DNA of 64,000 bases from Plumapathes pennacea (lineage: Eukaryota; Cnidaria; Anthozoa; Antipatharia; Myriopathidae), in NCBI GenBank assembly GCA_964036295.1, contig OZ038462.1, positions 34,678,355 to 34,742,354 of the forward strand, given 5' to 3'. Both the position numbers and the translations under genes were made by a program. Below, one piece after another: positions 24,601-38,000 of the stretch. Numbering within the stretch: the stretch's first letter is position 1; each line of letters begins with the position of its first letter. The notes under the pieces were generated by a model. That model was not told the origin of the DNA, made no database searches, and saw only the letters and a program-made list of their open reading frames with translations.

Positions 24601-27600
24601 AAAAAATTTGGTCTAACTAATAATGTGGATTTGCGTACGACAACGCAGTGCATCAAGTGCGTCAAGAGAGTGAGAAGCACAAACAGTAGATATATCTTAA
24701 GTCCGGTGTATGTTCTTGGTAATTGTTCGCGAGAAATTTCTTGAACCTGTCAAAGCTAAGTTAAGTAGGAATTCAAAATTAATCGGTGCATAATTTCCGC
24801 AAGTCGTCCGTGTATTAATAATACTGTATTGAACGCTAAATTACATCATGCACACGGGTGCTGGACGTTCCAAAATGCGTACACGTGGGCAGATAAAATT
24901 CGGAAAATGCATCATTTTGCTTGAAATGCGACGTCTGCATACCATGGCTTGAAGGTCGACTTGAGGATTCCAGTCACTGTCGTACAGAATTACAATGTCC
25001 GCAGTGGCCAGGTTGATCCCCAGTCCGCCAGCCCTGGTGCTGAGCATGAAAATAAACTTGGAGCTATCCGGCATGTTGAAGCCGTTGATCTGAACTTGTC
25101 TGTCTTCGTGCGGCGTCTGTCCGTCCAGGCGACAGTAGTCATAACCTTTCCACAGACAGAAATCTTCCAAAATGTCCAAAACTCTTGTCATTTGAGAGAA
25201 TATGAGAACTCGCGAGCCTTGTTCTTTGAGTTTCGGAAGGAGTCTGTCTAGAACGCGCATCTTGCCGGCATTATCCACCAAGTGTTGGTCGGTTGTATAC
25301 GGAGGACCTAAAATTGATGGAAGGCTGTTCAGAACCATATTCACGATATCACATCAAACAACCTGGGTAACAATGTGATGTTGTGTGTTACAGCATTTCA
25401 GCCACAGGCCAAATATTACCGTGCTCATTCCTTCATGGGGGGGCTCACTCGATTGTGAGATGAGAGAGGGGATCACTCAGTTATTTGTTGCAGTACACCT
25501 ACAGTAGACCTGCAGTACACTTACAGTACACCAACAATACACTGGCAGTACGCCTACAGTAACAACAAAACCTAACCTGGTTCAGCACCATCAAAGAGGT
25601 ATGGGTGATTGGTGCATTTGCGCAGCTGCATCAGAATGTTTAGCAGTCTCATCTTGTCTGACTTTCCAGCTCCATTCACAACATCGATGTCTTTCATAAG
25701 AATCTTGGTGTACCTGAAGAAGAAATCAACTGATATCAGCTGTATCACCTAATACAGTATGTATTGTATTTTATGGATAGTTTGCATCACGTTGAAACAT
25801 AAAGCTACAAAAAGAAGGGATGGTGTATGCCCAGGCATGGGTCCAGAAAAAAATCTGGCCAGTGTCCAAATGTGTGAGTACAGAAGGCCACACATGTCCA
25901 ACACACCACATCTGAGTCGGACGGACAAGTTCAACATTTTTAGGGCCTTTATGTGTATGTATCAGCTTGACTGTCAGTCAACCTGGATACTTGCAAGAGT
26001 GTTGTTTCCTTTTAAAAAGAATACAGACAGACATCTGTTCATCCATCAGGCATTGTCAGTCAACACTTTGGAGGCCTGTAGGCACGACACTTGGAAAATA
26101 TTTCACTCACTATACCTCCACCTGTATATCAGACACAATCTGGTTCCCAATTTGTCTATCGGACTCAGATGGGTGTATTGGACAACCCTTCAGAAGGCAT
26201 GAGCTTCTTGGGGTGTTTGGAGGCATGCTCCCCTGGAAATAAAATTGGCTTTCCAAACTGCCATTTTCTAACTAAATTCCAAAAATCTGATCATTTTACA
26301 TAAAAGTTGTTAAACCAGTCTGAATTTGCCCTGTACATAATATTATGTTTCAAGTTCTCACTCTTCATCAGAGCAAACAATATTCTATATCTCCATCATC
26401 CTTACCAGAAACGCTGCATTTTTGTCAAGCCTACATAGATTTTAGTCTCCTTTTTGGGTAGAAGGGCCTTCTCTACATCGGACTTCAAGCGACGCAACAA
26501 AAACGGCCGCAACACCTAACAAAACAGCAACATTCATTCATCAAAACAAATTTTTGTTGAAAATAGGGTACTCAGTTTCCGTATCCTTTCAGTAGCCTAT
26601 GACACACAAATTTTTCCTGTCATGACTATTAGTAATCCTGCTTGGTTGTAATAAACAAATTAAGCAGTATAATATGTCTTCCGCTGCAAAAACTAATGCA
26701 CACAAAAAATCTGTACCAGAACAAGAAGCATTGCTTTTGTGATTTATTTTGATTTTCTTGTTAACTGGGTAAGGTAATCACGTCTTAGTAACACCAATAA
26801 CAATAAAGGAGCATAAGGGCAGAATCAAGGATTTATGCTTGCTTTCCTGGTTAAAAATGTGCATAATCATTGAGAAATAAGAGTTCCATATGTGAAAGAT
26901 GATTGGTGCCAAGATCTGCCAGAAATGGTGAAAAAGCCATGATTATAAGTAAAATTGTTGTGGTGCAAGGTTTGTTTTTAAAGTTCTATTGCAACCATTA
27001 CACAAAATTATTGTAGTGGAAAGTTTGCCATCCACCAAAATATTTTATATGGGTTTACAAGAGTACTGGTTTACTGTAAGCTGATACTTACTGTAAAGTA
27101 CAACAACTTACGAATGCAACAATCTTTAGAGGCAATGAACTGCTGATCAAACAGTCTTACTAACATCAGAGTCATTATTATTGCTGCTTTACTTACAGAA
27201 TGAAGACGATCAACCAATTGTTTTTCTTCAACCAAATTGTTTGAGTTGAACCAGGCATCAAAATCCTGCAAAGCAACAAGTCCAGCACTTACTGTGAGTT
27301 GCAAAATGCAGAGAAAAAGCTGTGGTCTCTTGCATATCTCCATGTGCAGGGCACAATGAAAACCTCATGTGCTAGCTTGGGGCCAGACTTTCCTGTAGGG
27401 CTGGTAGATTTTCCTAAAAACTTTCTCAGAAAAAAACTGTTTAAACTATCTTGAATAGCAAGTCATGGTTGCCCAAAACCTTTTATGGTAAAGGCATTTT
27501 AGTAGTCAGGTAAATATTATTTTATCACTTGGAATACTTGTAAGGAGTAGACAGATTCAGAAGGAACATGTTTGAGTTGCCCCAATGTTAAAACTTACAT

Positions 27601-30600
27601 GTACAAATGCTAAAGGAATGTTGTTCAGGGTTTACACAGAACATGGGCACAAAACTTCATGAATTTTCCAAGATTATCACGACTTTAAAATAATTATTTC
27701 ATGACCTCAAAAATTGAAAGCTACAGGTATTACAAACATTATAACATGTAATGCCCTGGCAGCCAAATGTTTTGGTGCTTGACACAAAGTTCCCCAAAAT
27801 TTATTCGTTTAAAAACCATTGGCTCGAAACTATTTTCAATAAAAACTTGAAATTCCATGACTTTTCCATGACCTGAACACATTAACTTTCTTAAATTCCA
27901 CAACATTTGAAGAGCTGGCAAACAGTACTGTAGTAAACAAATTTCAAATTCCATGACTTTCCATGAATGACCACGTGAACCCTGTTGTAAAATGACTTCT
28001 TTGTATCATCAAGCAACTCACATCAGCAGAAGAAAAGACATCTGGTAAAAGAAAGTTCAGCAGTGACCACAGTTCATGCAGGTTGTTTTGCAATGGTGTC
28101 CCAGTCAAAAGCAAGCGGTTGGCAGATCGTAGTTCTCGCACTAACCCTGAAAGCTAAATGGACAAAGAATGAATCAAGTTGGTAATAGTGTGGAGATACA
28201 GCTTACAAAATGCAGTTACTTCTTTTACTAGAAATACGATAATCGCAGATTCCCCTCGCTCTGACATTGATGGGACTTTTACTTTGGTACTCCCAAGAAG
28301 AGTAGCCTTTGTTTTACCGAAATGTTGACTCAATCTTTCCTTCGAAGTCAAATGCTACACACAAAGGAAGGAGAAAAAGAATGGTGTGTTATACTTTTGC
28401 GTTGAAAAAAAGAATCGAGTGCGTGACGAAGTACGTATTTCCCACGGTCGGTCGGCACGACAAATTAATTTATACAGTCTGCCAAGCACGTTCTCAAAAT
28501 CTAATACTCAAATTTTGAAGTTTGTCGGCCGTCGTAGTACGGCAGAAAAACAAACACTGATTCTCCAATTTTGAATTCATAGGTAGTACAATTAAATAGG
28601 CTTCCTGTGCAATTTGTTTTTACTCTGGGTTGCATGCACAAGACTCAGGCATGCATGTTTAATGAGCTGGAATTGTTTTGTACGTGAACGCGCTCAAAAC
28701 AACATGATTTCTCCCAGAATCAAAGCATAACTTGAACGGTTTACTTCAAATTATGCACGGGCTTCAGACCTAGTCATACTTCTAAGGGCTTGTGAACGAT
28801 TCTCGCTGCAATCACCGCATGTCAAATTACAGTATTTGTTAGTTTTAGTCTTGAAAGAAATAATAAGACATCTGACTAAATCATTCAAGACCCCAAGTTC
28901 CGATTGCTCTGAGCCAATACAGTAGCCGAAACTGGCGACAGAAGCGTATTAAAAGAATACTTCGAGGGAAAATGATCAGCATACAGATTTTAATACATTC
29001 TTGAAGTGATCGAGTTACAAGATACGGGTAGAATATATTTGTCACGGTGATTGTTCGCTTTCCACTGACTAACCTTTGTTGTTTGTCCTTTCTGAATAAG
29101 GATCTGAGTTTAACACAAGACGGCGTCTGAAGCTCCCGATTTGCTTGATCTTCTTCGGCACGCTTCCGTTCATGATGCTGTCGGTTATCAAATGTTTGTC
29201 GTCTTTTCTCTAGACGTATTTATTTGGCGCTGTTCGATTGTTTCACGATTTCGCTTTGCCCGGCTAGTTCCCTTCTCTTTTGCAGACGAGCTTCGCGAGA
29301 CCGTGCTGTGTCAAGTTTTCCAGTTTTCAAATTCATCTTCGTGAACGCAGTTACGTACAGTTGTTGCTTCGTTCAAACCTTTGTTTGACCTCGCTTTGAC
29401 GCTAATCGATAATTATTATTACGTCATTGCCTTAGAGGTCGCCCCATGACAGACTGACTGACGAACATTAGATTTCGAGATGGCGACTGGCTTGGAGTCT
29501 CCACACAAAGCGAATTTGCTGCATTAGCGCCGTGATTATTACCCTCACTTCGCTTCGCTTCGCTCGGGGAAAAAAAGTAGTAAATTGTACAAATAACATG
29601 TACTGCATTTTATGTATCTATAAATTGGGAGGGCCCTCATGAAAAACACTAACTGACTGATCTCTTCTTAGTCGCAAGTCTGCTTCTCTCCAAGTTTTTA
29701 TTTGGAGAGATAATGATACACTTCATTTGGTTTAAAAGAAAAGCTGGACCAAAGAATAGAAAGTGGAATTCTCTTATACTCTGATTCACCTTTGATTTTT
29801 CGTTCTTGATCCTGTGAGCTTCATCTATCACTAAGTACCTCCAGGCAAATTTCTTTAAGACAGATTTCTCTCTGATCACCATCTCATAAGAAGTGATGCA
29901 TACATCCCACTCGCCAGGTAGCATGGTATCTCTAATGAATGCTGCCTGTGACAAGCAAAATTTTATCATCAGTACATGACCACATATTGCAACCTTCTGT
30001 GTATAAAACACCAAACACCTTGCATGTTGACAAGCAGATCATTCCATAGCAACCATTTTTATTTGACCGTTTCATATTATTATACAACTGTATATTTTAC
30101 ATACTCCAGTTCCTTTCCTATAATCTTTGTCAAAAGCGTTGAGACAATAATATAGACTAGCAGGAAATTATTTAAAAGAATCCAAGTTAGTGACTTATTT
30201 TGTGGTCACTTTTTTATACAGATTTTACAAAGTTGGTACTTGGTAGGGTGTCCACACGGGAATATTCTGTATCGATAAACTTTCTTTTTCTCCTTTTACT
30301 GTTTTTCCCCATCTTCTTATTTTTTATGTTTTGTTATTTATTTTTTGTTGGTTTTTACTTCTGTTCAGCTGATATAGATTCCCTCCTAAGCTAAATATTA
30401 GGTGATTGAGCCTTGTTTTCCAGATATTCCTGCATAAGGAGCCAACACTTAATGTGGGGGAGGGCAGAAGGGAAATGTCTGTGGGAAGACGACCCGTTTC
30501 TGTAGAAAGTTTCTGTTTCATCACAAGATATTGCACAAGTCCACCTACCCTCTGTTCCTGGGTACCTATGAGACACACAGCTCTGAGAGAGGGACACCAT

Positions 30601-33569
30601 CTCTCAAACTCTGCCTTCCAGTTGAGGAGTGTAGACTTGGGAACTATGACGAGGTGAGGACCGGGGATATTTCTGAAGTGTTTCATGTAGCCAATGAGAG
30701 AAATTGTCTGAAGGGTTTTGCCGAGCCCCTTACAAATAAAAAAGAAGATAACCACACTTAGATCGATGACATGAGCACTGCTACAAAGTAAAATTATATT
30801 ACTGAAAGTTTTACAATCCAATATACTGATTCATAAAGTATCTCACCATTTCATCAGCTAGGATCCCATTTATGCCATTCTCATAAAGTGATATCAACCA
30901 GTTCAGGCCTCGAATCTGGTAATCACGCATCTCTCCATTCTTGATATCTAAACGTACACAAGAAACACAACCAAATTAAATCGAGGATGTGCAAGAGTGA
31001 GCATGCATTAGTAATCTTGACACTGTACATACTGGTATACACAATATTAGTCAGAGGAAATAAAGTGTATGTAGTGATTTTCAACTTTAGGGCACAATAA
31101 AAGATGTTCCATGGGCACGGGGCCGAACATTCTAATGTAAAAGAAATTCAGCACAGAAACCCCTGGGTTGCTCTCCCTGCAGTTTCAACAGAAAAGCCAT
31201 ATGTACAAGGCTGTCCTGGCAAATTATGCAGGTACCATACATGCATTTCTTACTTCTGTACAGGCAGTAGAACCTATAAAATGTATCACATTTCCTTTCA
31301 CCTAAAGCCATTGTTAGACTTTAGACTTACACTAGCTTGATGATTGCATCTGGCTGGCAATATATCAATATTATTGGATTTTTTTGACAACAGCCAAGAG
31401 AGAAGAGAATTGGTGCTCAAGCAAAGGCAATCATACTCCACAAAGGACTGATTTCAACTTTTTTCTTGGAAGAGAACTTCTGCTATACATGATTAGTAAC
31501 AGGATATATAATGCATGCATTGACTTTCAACTTCAGGGTGCAATAAAACCTATGTCCACTAGCTCAGAGCTGGCTGTAGTTTCTGTGAAAGTGGTCTACT
31601 TTTGCATTCTGTGGTCCAAAAAATTATCCATACTCCATTATAGAGAGATCTCTTTTAAAGACCCCCCTCCACACTCACAAAAATTTGTACAACAACCCTC
31701 ATCCTAGAAAAGTTCCAGCTTTTGGACCCCCACCCCTCAGAATTTCCTCATCAATTTCTGGAACTACTTCTCATGAAAGCTGTGGCCAGGAATCAGTGCA
31801 GACGTACAGTGAGGGTTGTCTTCAAAATGGATGACAGACTTCTGAGCATGTTTCTCTTGACTAATAAGTTCCTCATCTTCTTCCTGTTCCGTTCTCCGAT
31901 GACGGTGGCTGCAAAGACAAATATTGTGCATTAGAGCGATACATTCTCAGTTTTCAACATTGACTATCATTCCACTTCGCCTTTCTATTACCGAATCTTT
32001 CCTATTGTGTTGGTACTAAGTCATGACAGTGGCTTATGCTTTTCCATGTGAGCAGAACCTCATTGGAAAAGAAAGCTACACACCATACATGCACTAGTAA
32101 CCTTAACTTTCTTTGTCGAAATGTGTGAGTACCAAGCTTGTTGAAACCTCAGTGTTGTATCCAGAGCGCATCATTGCGTCCTGGGATGCACAAATCTCAA
32201 TTTGGACACAAAGAACTCCAGCAAGTGCGTCCGTTTGGACGTACTCGGAAAATTAATTGACAAGCAACTCTTTTCGGAACGCGACCCGCTCATGGTGAAA
32301 TTTGATAACCCAAAGAATTGAGTTCAGATTTGCATAAATATGTTTTGTGCGCATGGCGGATGTCAATAAAATATTTTTTAGCTGAAAACCTCCTCGAAAG
32401 AGAACAAAATGTGGCAGGAACATCAAAAATGTCCTATCGGCTTGTTATTTGTTTGGTACAAAAATAAGCAATGTGAATAATGATGCACCACGAATATTAA
32501 TATTAACTATGAATATTAATTAGTTGGACCCCACAAAATCCTACTTGGACCCCTAAATTTTGGAAGAGGGGGTCCAAAGGACCCCCAGTTTTGAAATCCT
32601 GGATACAACACTGAAACCTTGTTTCAAATGCAGTATAGGCACAAAAACAATTTACCAAACTGCAGCAGTATACAGTAGTAGCGCTACTTACTTACGTCTT
32701 GATACAAGTTTGAAGGCTCATCCAAGTGTTTGGAAGAGCAGCTTGCACTTGCTTAACAAAAATAATTTTATTGTTTGTTAATTTGTTGAAGGAGATTTTT
32801 ACTCACTCCCCACAGTCAGACAGCTTTCTGCTCCTTGATGGAAACTGAGGAGCTTTCATCTTGAGAGGACTGGTGGGGTGCTTCCGTCCACCAGTGGTAT
32901 TCATAAAATGAGCAAAGATTTCTGTCTGTCGAAGGAGGTAGTTGAACCGGGTGGATCTGTCTTTTTCCTGTAAAAGATAAAGTATCATGATACTGTGAAC
33001 ATTTGGGCTTACTCAACTTCCAAAATGATTTGAAGTAAAGTTCTTCAGATTAACATTGATAATGTACACAGCTGTGTGTCATCAGGCAATGGGATCAGAG
33101 GTAGACCTGGCCTATCTATTCCATGTAACATGCTCAATAATAATGCATGGCCAGTTTTATCCATTTATCTGCCATCTTGCAAAATGTTACAAGCTGGACT
33201 GGTCAGGTTGGGTTTCTGACTGCTTTGTATGGAAGAACTTTTTTGAGGGTTTTGGATCTCAGGGTATTGGACCAAAATAGAGGGGGTTAATAATAATGAG
33301 GCAGTTGGAAAATAAATGAAATATCTCACCACTTTCTCTTCATAGTCAGCACTGGCCTCGACTTTCTGTGCTTTCTTGCTAATTTTGGCAACTTCCTCTT
33401 CATCTCCAGACTGCAAGAAATATTGTAGAACAATATGCTAAAAGTGCTATTCCCAGAAGAGATACTGTACATGTAAAATATTTCAATTTCATCAATCACA
33501 CATTTTCTTATTATGGTTGGGAGAATTTGTCACCTGATGATTTCAAGTTCAGATTAATTCCAACAACCA

Positions 33570-33614
<45 letters not shown>

Positions 33615-34452
33615 GATCATAATTATTAATGATCTATGAATACATGTAATTTATAACCATGTTCCATGGACACGGGGCTGAATATTCTAATGGTAAAAAA
33701 GATTCAGCACAGAAACCCCTGGGTCACTTTCCCTGCAGTTTCAACAGAAATGCCACATGAACAAGGCAGTCCTGGCAAATTATACAGGTACATGCACCAT
33801 ACATGCATTTCTTACTTTTGTACAGGCAGTAGAAAATATATACTGTATCACATTTCCTTTCAACTAAAGCCATTGTTAGACTTTAGACTTACTAGCTTGA
33901 CGATTGCATTTAGCTGGCAGTATATCAATATTATTGGACTTTTTGACAACAGCCAAGAAGGAAGAGAGTCGATGTTCAAGCAAAGGCAATCATATTCACA
34001 AGTCCTCAAAGGACTGATTAAAATTTTGTCTTGGAAGACAAGTTCTATTATCACAGCCATGATTCAGAAGAGACAGTGCAAGAAAAAACTGTCATTTGCA
34101 TTCTGACGCGTACGGTCATATAAAAATAATGCTGGAGATGTATTAGCTCCAGCAATCAATGAAAGAAATATTTCACTGTCTTGCAAATAAAATACGGACT
34201 ACTGTATATCATCAAAAATAACAATGATTTCCATTTCTAATCAAAAAGTAAACCGAGTTAAACGAACACACAAACATATGGGACCGATTGAAATGGTATC
34301 GACAAGCTTTTCATACCATTACTGTGGCTGGCGCGCGATCTAAACTGATACATAATGTGTATAAAGTTTCAAAGTAAGCATCAAACGATAGGATTTACCA
34401 CTTCTGGTGTGGTGCTTTCGCTGGGCGATGATTCGTCGTCCCCTTTAGGCAT
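18616..34452 (-). CDS. SMARCA5: ISWI chromatin-remodelling ATPase (SMARCA5/SNF2H)
   Basis: This is the ATP-driven nucleosome-sliding motor of ISWI complexes (ACF, CHRAC, RSF, WICH). Exons in transcript order: 34399-34452, 33330-33410, 32807-32967, 31808-31908, 30847-30947, 30549-30728, 29790-29945, 28022-28153, 27197-27265, 26406-26515, 25577-25713, 24943-25307, 24113-24245, 23228-23373, 22807-22929, 22300-22413, 21657-21770, 21162-21284, 20575-20826, 20021-20113, 19675-19794, 19059-19178, 18616-18696. They join in frame to 1021 aa (human SMARCA5 about 1052). Walker A DEMGLGKT lies at about residues 164-171, split between exons 5 and 6; the DEAH box is at 267-270; helicase-C motif DRAHRIGQ is at 550-557. 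SANT ([21 protein letters not shown]...) starts at 801, the acidic-basic spacer and SLIDE ([18 protein letters not shown]...) follow to about 955, and the tail is Lys-rich (GRGRKKKK). The start follows the RBM26 promoter region, head to head. No motif is broken. Confidence 0.97.
20274..20440. repeat. Degenerate GAGTG tandem repeat
   Basis: Runs of GTGAGTGATGCGTGAGTGAGTG-like units of 4-12 bp. It lies in the SMARCA5 intron between exons 19 and 20. Confidence 0.75.
21938..21987. repeat. (GTTT)n microsatellite
   Basis: About twelve copies of GTTT with one early interruption (TTCG). Intron of SMARCA5. Confidence 0.9.
23812..23972. repeat. Dispersed repeat, copy A
   Basis: Read on the minus strand this matches 59641-59830: shared blocks include GCGCGCATCCAAG, TGGCGGACTGT and GAGTTAGGACGGCTATCTT. 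It lies in SMARCA5 intron 13. Confidence 0.75.
24284..24515. repeat. MITE with about 45-bp terminal inverted repeats
   Basis: The left arm begins GGGGTTAATTCAATAAAACA and runs to ACAAGTTGG; the right arm reads CCAACTTGTAAAATACACG...TTGGCCCC, its inverse with few changes. It lies in the SMARCA5 intron between exons 12 and 13. Confidence 0.8.
25490..25567. repeat. CAGTACACCTA-type minisatellite
   Basis: Seven or so diverged copies of an 11-bp unit (CAGTACACCTA, CAGTAGACCTG, CAGTACACTTA...). It ends just 5' of the donor side of SMARCA5 exon 11 (genomic 25577). Confidence 0.75.
28226..28317. repeat. Dispersed repeat pair, copy A
   Basis: This 92-bp block is inverted relative to 63875-63967, with roughly 90% identity by eye (TACTAGAAATACGATAATCG, TTTACTTTGGTACTCCCAA). 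It lies in SMARCA5 intron 7. Confidence 0.75.
31104..31495. repeat. Direct repeat, copy A (about 390 bp)
   Basis: Nearly collinear with 33659-34067: shared blocks include AGCACAGAAACCCCTGGGT and CAATATTATTGGA. It lies in SMARCA5 intron 4. Confidence 0.8.
32150..32613 (+). mobile_element. Non-autonomous DNA element, CAGTGTTGTATCCAG termini, copy A
   Basis: It starts CAGTGTTGTATCCAG and ends with the inverse CTGGATACAACACTG, flanked on both sides by AAACCT (6-bp target duplication). The left part carries an open frame shared with copy B at 50471-51062. It lies in SMARCA5 intron 3. The superfamily is not assigned. Confidence 0.85.
33571..33612. repeat. (AAT)n microsatellite
   Basis: About fourteen uninterrupted AAT units in SMARCA5 intron 1. 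Confidence 0.95.
33659..34067. repeat. Direct repeat, copy B
   Basis: Second copy of the 31104-31495 sequence, same orientation, 2.55 kb away in SMARCA5 intron 1. Small indels only. Confidence 0.8.
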
Positions 34453-35009
34453 GATTCCCCTTCAAAATGAGAAGCACGTTGTCCTCTGCCGGATTGTATG
34501 AGAAATTTTGGCGGCGCGAACTATTGTGTGCTGCGCTCTCCGAAAAGCACTCTGGGACAACTTCGCACTCATTCTCCCAGCTCGCCCATACAATGCAAGA
34601 ACCTGGGTCTAGCCCTCCAAACTCCTGGAGGCCTGGCGAATAGGTCCTCTTTATTTAGATTTTCTGGTCCCTTTTTTGGCTTTGCTCGTTGAACTCTTCA
34701 TCCCCAGTCTCTCTTACCTCGTGGAACATGGCAGCCATGTCTCGACGACGCGCTGAAAACCTCACAAAAACTGCCTAGTATAAGCGACACAGTGGCTTTG
34801 AACTCGCCTTATAAGTACCTCTGGATAATGTTTCTTTGATTTGTTCGTCTGGTTGGTCCCACGCTCGTCATCCAAGTTTGTTTTGGTGGAAAGCAGGTCT
34901 TCTCTTCGAGTCGTCCATGAGTGAAAGTTTTCAGACAGTAACCAACGAGTTCTCTTCTTCTTTTACTAATAAACTCTTCCAGTGTGGTGGGCATTGTTAG
35001 TAGGACGGG
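34453..35009. promoter_or_regulatory. Bidirectional SMARCA5/RBM26 promoter region
   Basis: 557 bp separates the two start codons. An E2F-like overlapping site, TTTTGGCGGCGCGAA, lies at about 34507-34521. Site use is inferred. Confidence 0.55.
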
Positions 35010-38000
35010 ATGCACATCCAGAGCGTCGAAGCACTCAAAACATGGCTGACATCTCGACTTGAACCGATGTAAGTGTTGCCATTGGATGTATCTCGTACGG
35101 CCGGGTTCTGTGTAATTTATTGTGGTCAAGTTCAAACTCATTGAAGTTCGACAACTTCAAAGAGAGCCAGTAATGGATTTTGGCTATGGTGGCTTGTATT
35201 TCACATGGCCTTAGGCTTGAACAAGAGCTTCTCATATATTGTTTTAGAATTGGTAGTATGGAGAAATACGTCTGGAGTTTTGAAGTTTTGGGTGAATCTC
35301 GAAGGTCATATCGTGAATACCGATTATTTACAATATGTGTAGTCATTGGTAGAGCCTAGACAGAAAAGACAAACCGATAAACATAAAAACAAACAACATT
35401 TTTTTGATAATCAAAAAGTGACAAGAGGAAGTAAGCCCACTTGTCAAAAATACAACTACTAATCTGATTATAACCTTGTGACTCCTGGGAGTGGGGTGCC
35501 GGGAAGCATTGATGCTTCCCTACATTCTCTCTCGTGCTCTCCACAAATTTCCCAGATCCTTTTACTCCTAGAACAATAGTGATAATACATTCTGAAAATA
35601 TACTTCTGAGAATATACTTTGAAAATAGTAGTAGTTTCAGTCTGTCAGCATTTGTGTGGGTAAAATATCAAACACCGGATTGTCAGTACCCTTCTATATA
35701 CTTTATTTTGTTTGTTTTGAAGCCATTTTTAGGTGTAGGAGTTTGAGGGTTGAAAATCTGACTATTGTGAAATTTGGATATATTTCAAAGGGTAGCATAT
35801 TTATTACTTTATTCCTTTTTATAGATGTGATGCAGATCCAGCAGCATTGTCAAAATATGTTGTTGCTCTGGTAAAGAAGGACAAACCTGTTGAGGAGTTG
35901 AAAGCAATTTGTATTGACCAGTTGGAAGTGTTTCTATCAAGTGGTAAGGGCCTGCTTCAATTACTACCTAAAGGTTCAATATAAAACAAAATAATAAAAG
36001 CAATGTAATAATGAATAGTGGATAATTATTATCCATCTAATATTGTGGTAAACTAAACTATTACTGTGGGATGCATGTGTGTCTGTGTGATTTCATCTCT
36101 TCTTATTTTGAAGTGTTTGTGTGTTCTTCATCTGTAATGCTCTTACCCAGTCTCCTGCCACGTGAGTCGATATATTTAGCTGAAGGGAAACCTAAATTTC
36201 ATCAACAATCAACATACTGTATGCATCAAAAAAGCTTTGCTAAATTTTTGAAAGTTGAGTTTCACACTGTTGATTGCAACACAGAACAATAAATGCAACT
36301 CTGTACATTTTACAACTACAGTGTGCTGATATGGAACAAAAGCTACTGACAGTAGCTCTTCCACAGAACACTGGCATTCCATTATTTATTTTTATTGTTG
36401 GCCTAAAGTTTATAATTCTTTATTGTTAGATATTTACTGGTGATCATGAGTTTGTAATTTTTTTGTTCAACAGAAACCTTGGAGTTTGTGAATGTGTTGT
36501 TTGAGGCCCTCTCCAACAACTCCTACTTACCGACTCAAATAGTTGAGACACCAGCTGCGACAGTGCATCAGGAAAAACCAAGGAACCTGTCTGTGTCTGA
36601 AGATCCTCTTGTGTCAAAGGTGCTCGCAGAGGTAAATTATTACCGTATCTTTTATGAAACATAGAGGTCAGACACCCCAAAATTCAACTGGACAAAGAGT
36701 GTGAGTAGTGTTAGAATAATGTTGATAGTTTAGCCCTTTTGCTGCCAAAGGCGACTATAGTCGCCCAAACAAAGACTTCTTGAAAAACCAATCAAATGCT
36801 TCGTTTGAATCAGCCAATCATCCAACGTCTTAGTTTGAGTAAACCATGAGGTGTTGTGAAATCATTTGGCGACTGTTTGGTTCACTGTTTGGTGATTTCA
36901 AGTCAGAAACTTGAATTGACATCATTATTATTTATTTGTAGCCATCCGTCCCTGATGACGATGACCGAGATTTCAAACGAACACGAAAAACAACCGATAC
37001 AAATGTTGTGAATGATGTAGAGATCCCAGCAGTATCCAGTGGTGGAGACAGGCATCGTAAAAGAAGAGCAGATTCAGATGAGAACAGGGGTGAACCATCC
37101 AAGTTAGCAAGAGATGAATCTGGCCAGGCAAGGAGCGGCTCTGCATCAGAACTTGAAGAACAAGGAGGTAGAAATCGAAGTGATTCTAGCATGCAAGAAG
37201 GTGCTGTATATCCCATCCTGACTTCATCTAGAGACAGAAATAGCAGACATCAAGATGGAAGAGATTTTAATTCCCATGGACAGAATTTATTTGAAGACCC
37301 ACGAGCAAGGCGAAGAAGTCCCCCATGGGACCGTCGGGGAAGGGGCAGGACATTTCGGGGTCGAGGCCGCTATCGGGATTCTGTGCCCCCAAGACATGGT
37401 GACAGAATTCGAGACAGAGTTGGCAGGACAAGGAGAGAAAGATGTAGAGATTATGACGGTATGAGTCAAGAAAAAAGTTGCAATATCATAGCTAAGTACA
37501 CTGTATTTTTATAGCAAATAATCAGGTTACTTGTGACTTTACTTCACTGTCAGTGAAAATTGACTGTTTTTCTATATACAACAGAAGCAGCCTGGGTAAC
37601 TGTGGTATAACTGTTTTACAGTCTGTAGTAATCTAGATTTTAGCAAGAGACAATAATAATTATTTATGTTTGATCCTGTTGATCCTCATGGCACTCTATT
37701 CCAGTTCACAATTTTGTACTAATTTTACTTAGAAAGCTATCCATGTTGCTTTTCAGAAAAAGGATTTTGCATGCGGGGCGAACTTTGTGTTTTTGACCAT
37801 GGTAACGATCCTGTGATTGTCCAGGATATGGCAGTTTTGGGTTTTCCTGGCAATCCCACTCCTCCTCCTTTTGCACCTGATCGACCACCTGGCCCCACCC
37901 CCCCTGGGACTGTGGTGCCTGTACCAGCTGGTTTCCCCATTCCATCAACCTCACAACCTCCACCCCCTGGAACAGCAGGACCTAAAGGGGATTCACAAGG

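Noticed and set aside
28400-29580. Possible nested gene in SMARCA5 intron 7
   Set aside because: Open frames are short, with no splice-linked exons or family motifs.
35035-35346. 103-codon minus-strand frame upstream of RBM26 exon 2
   Set aside because: It overlaps RBM26 exon 1 in antisense and has no recognised similarity.
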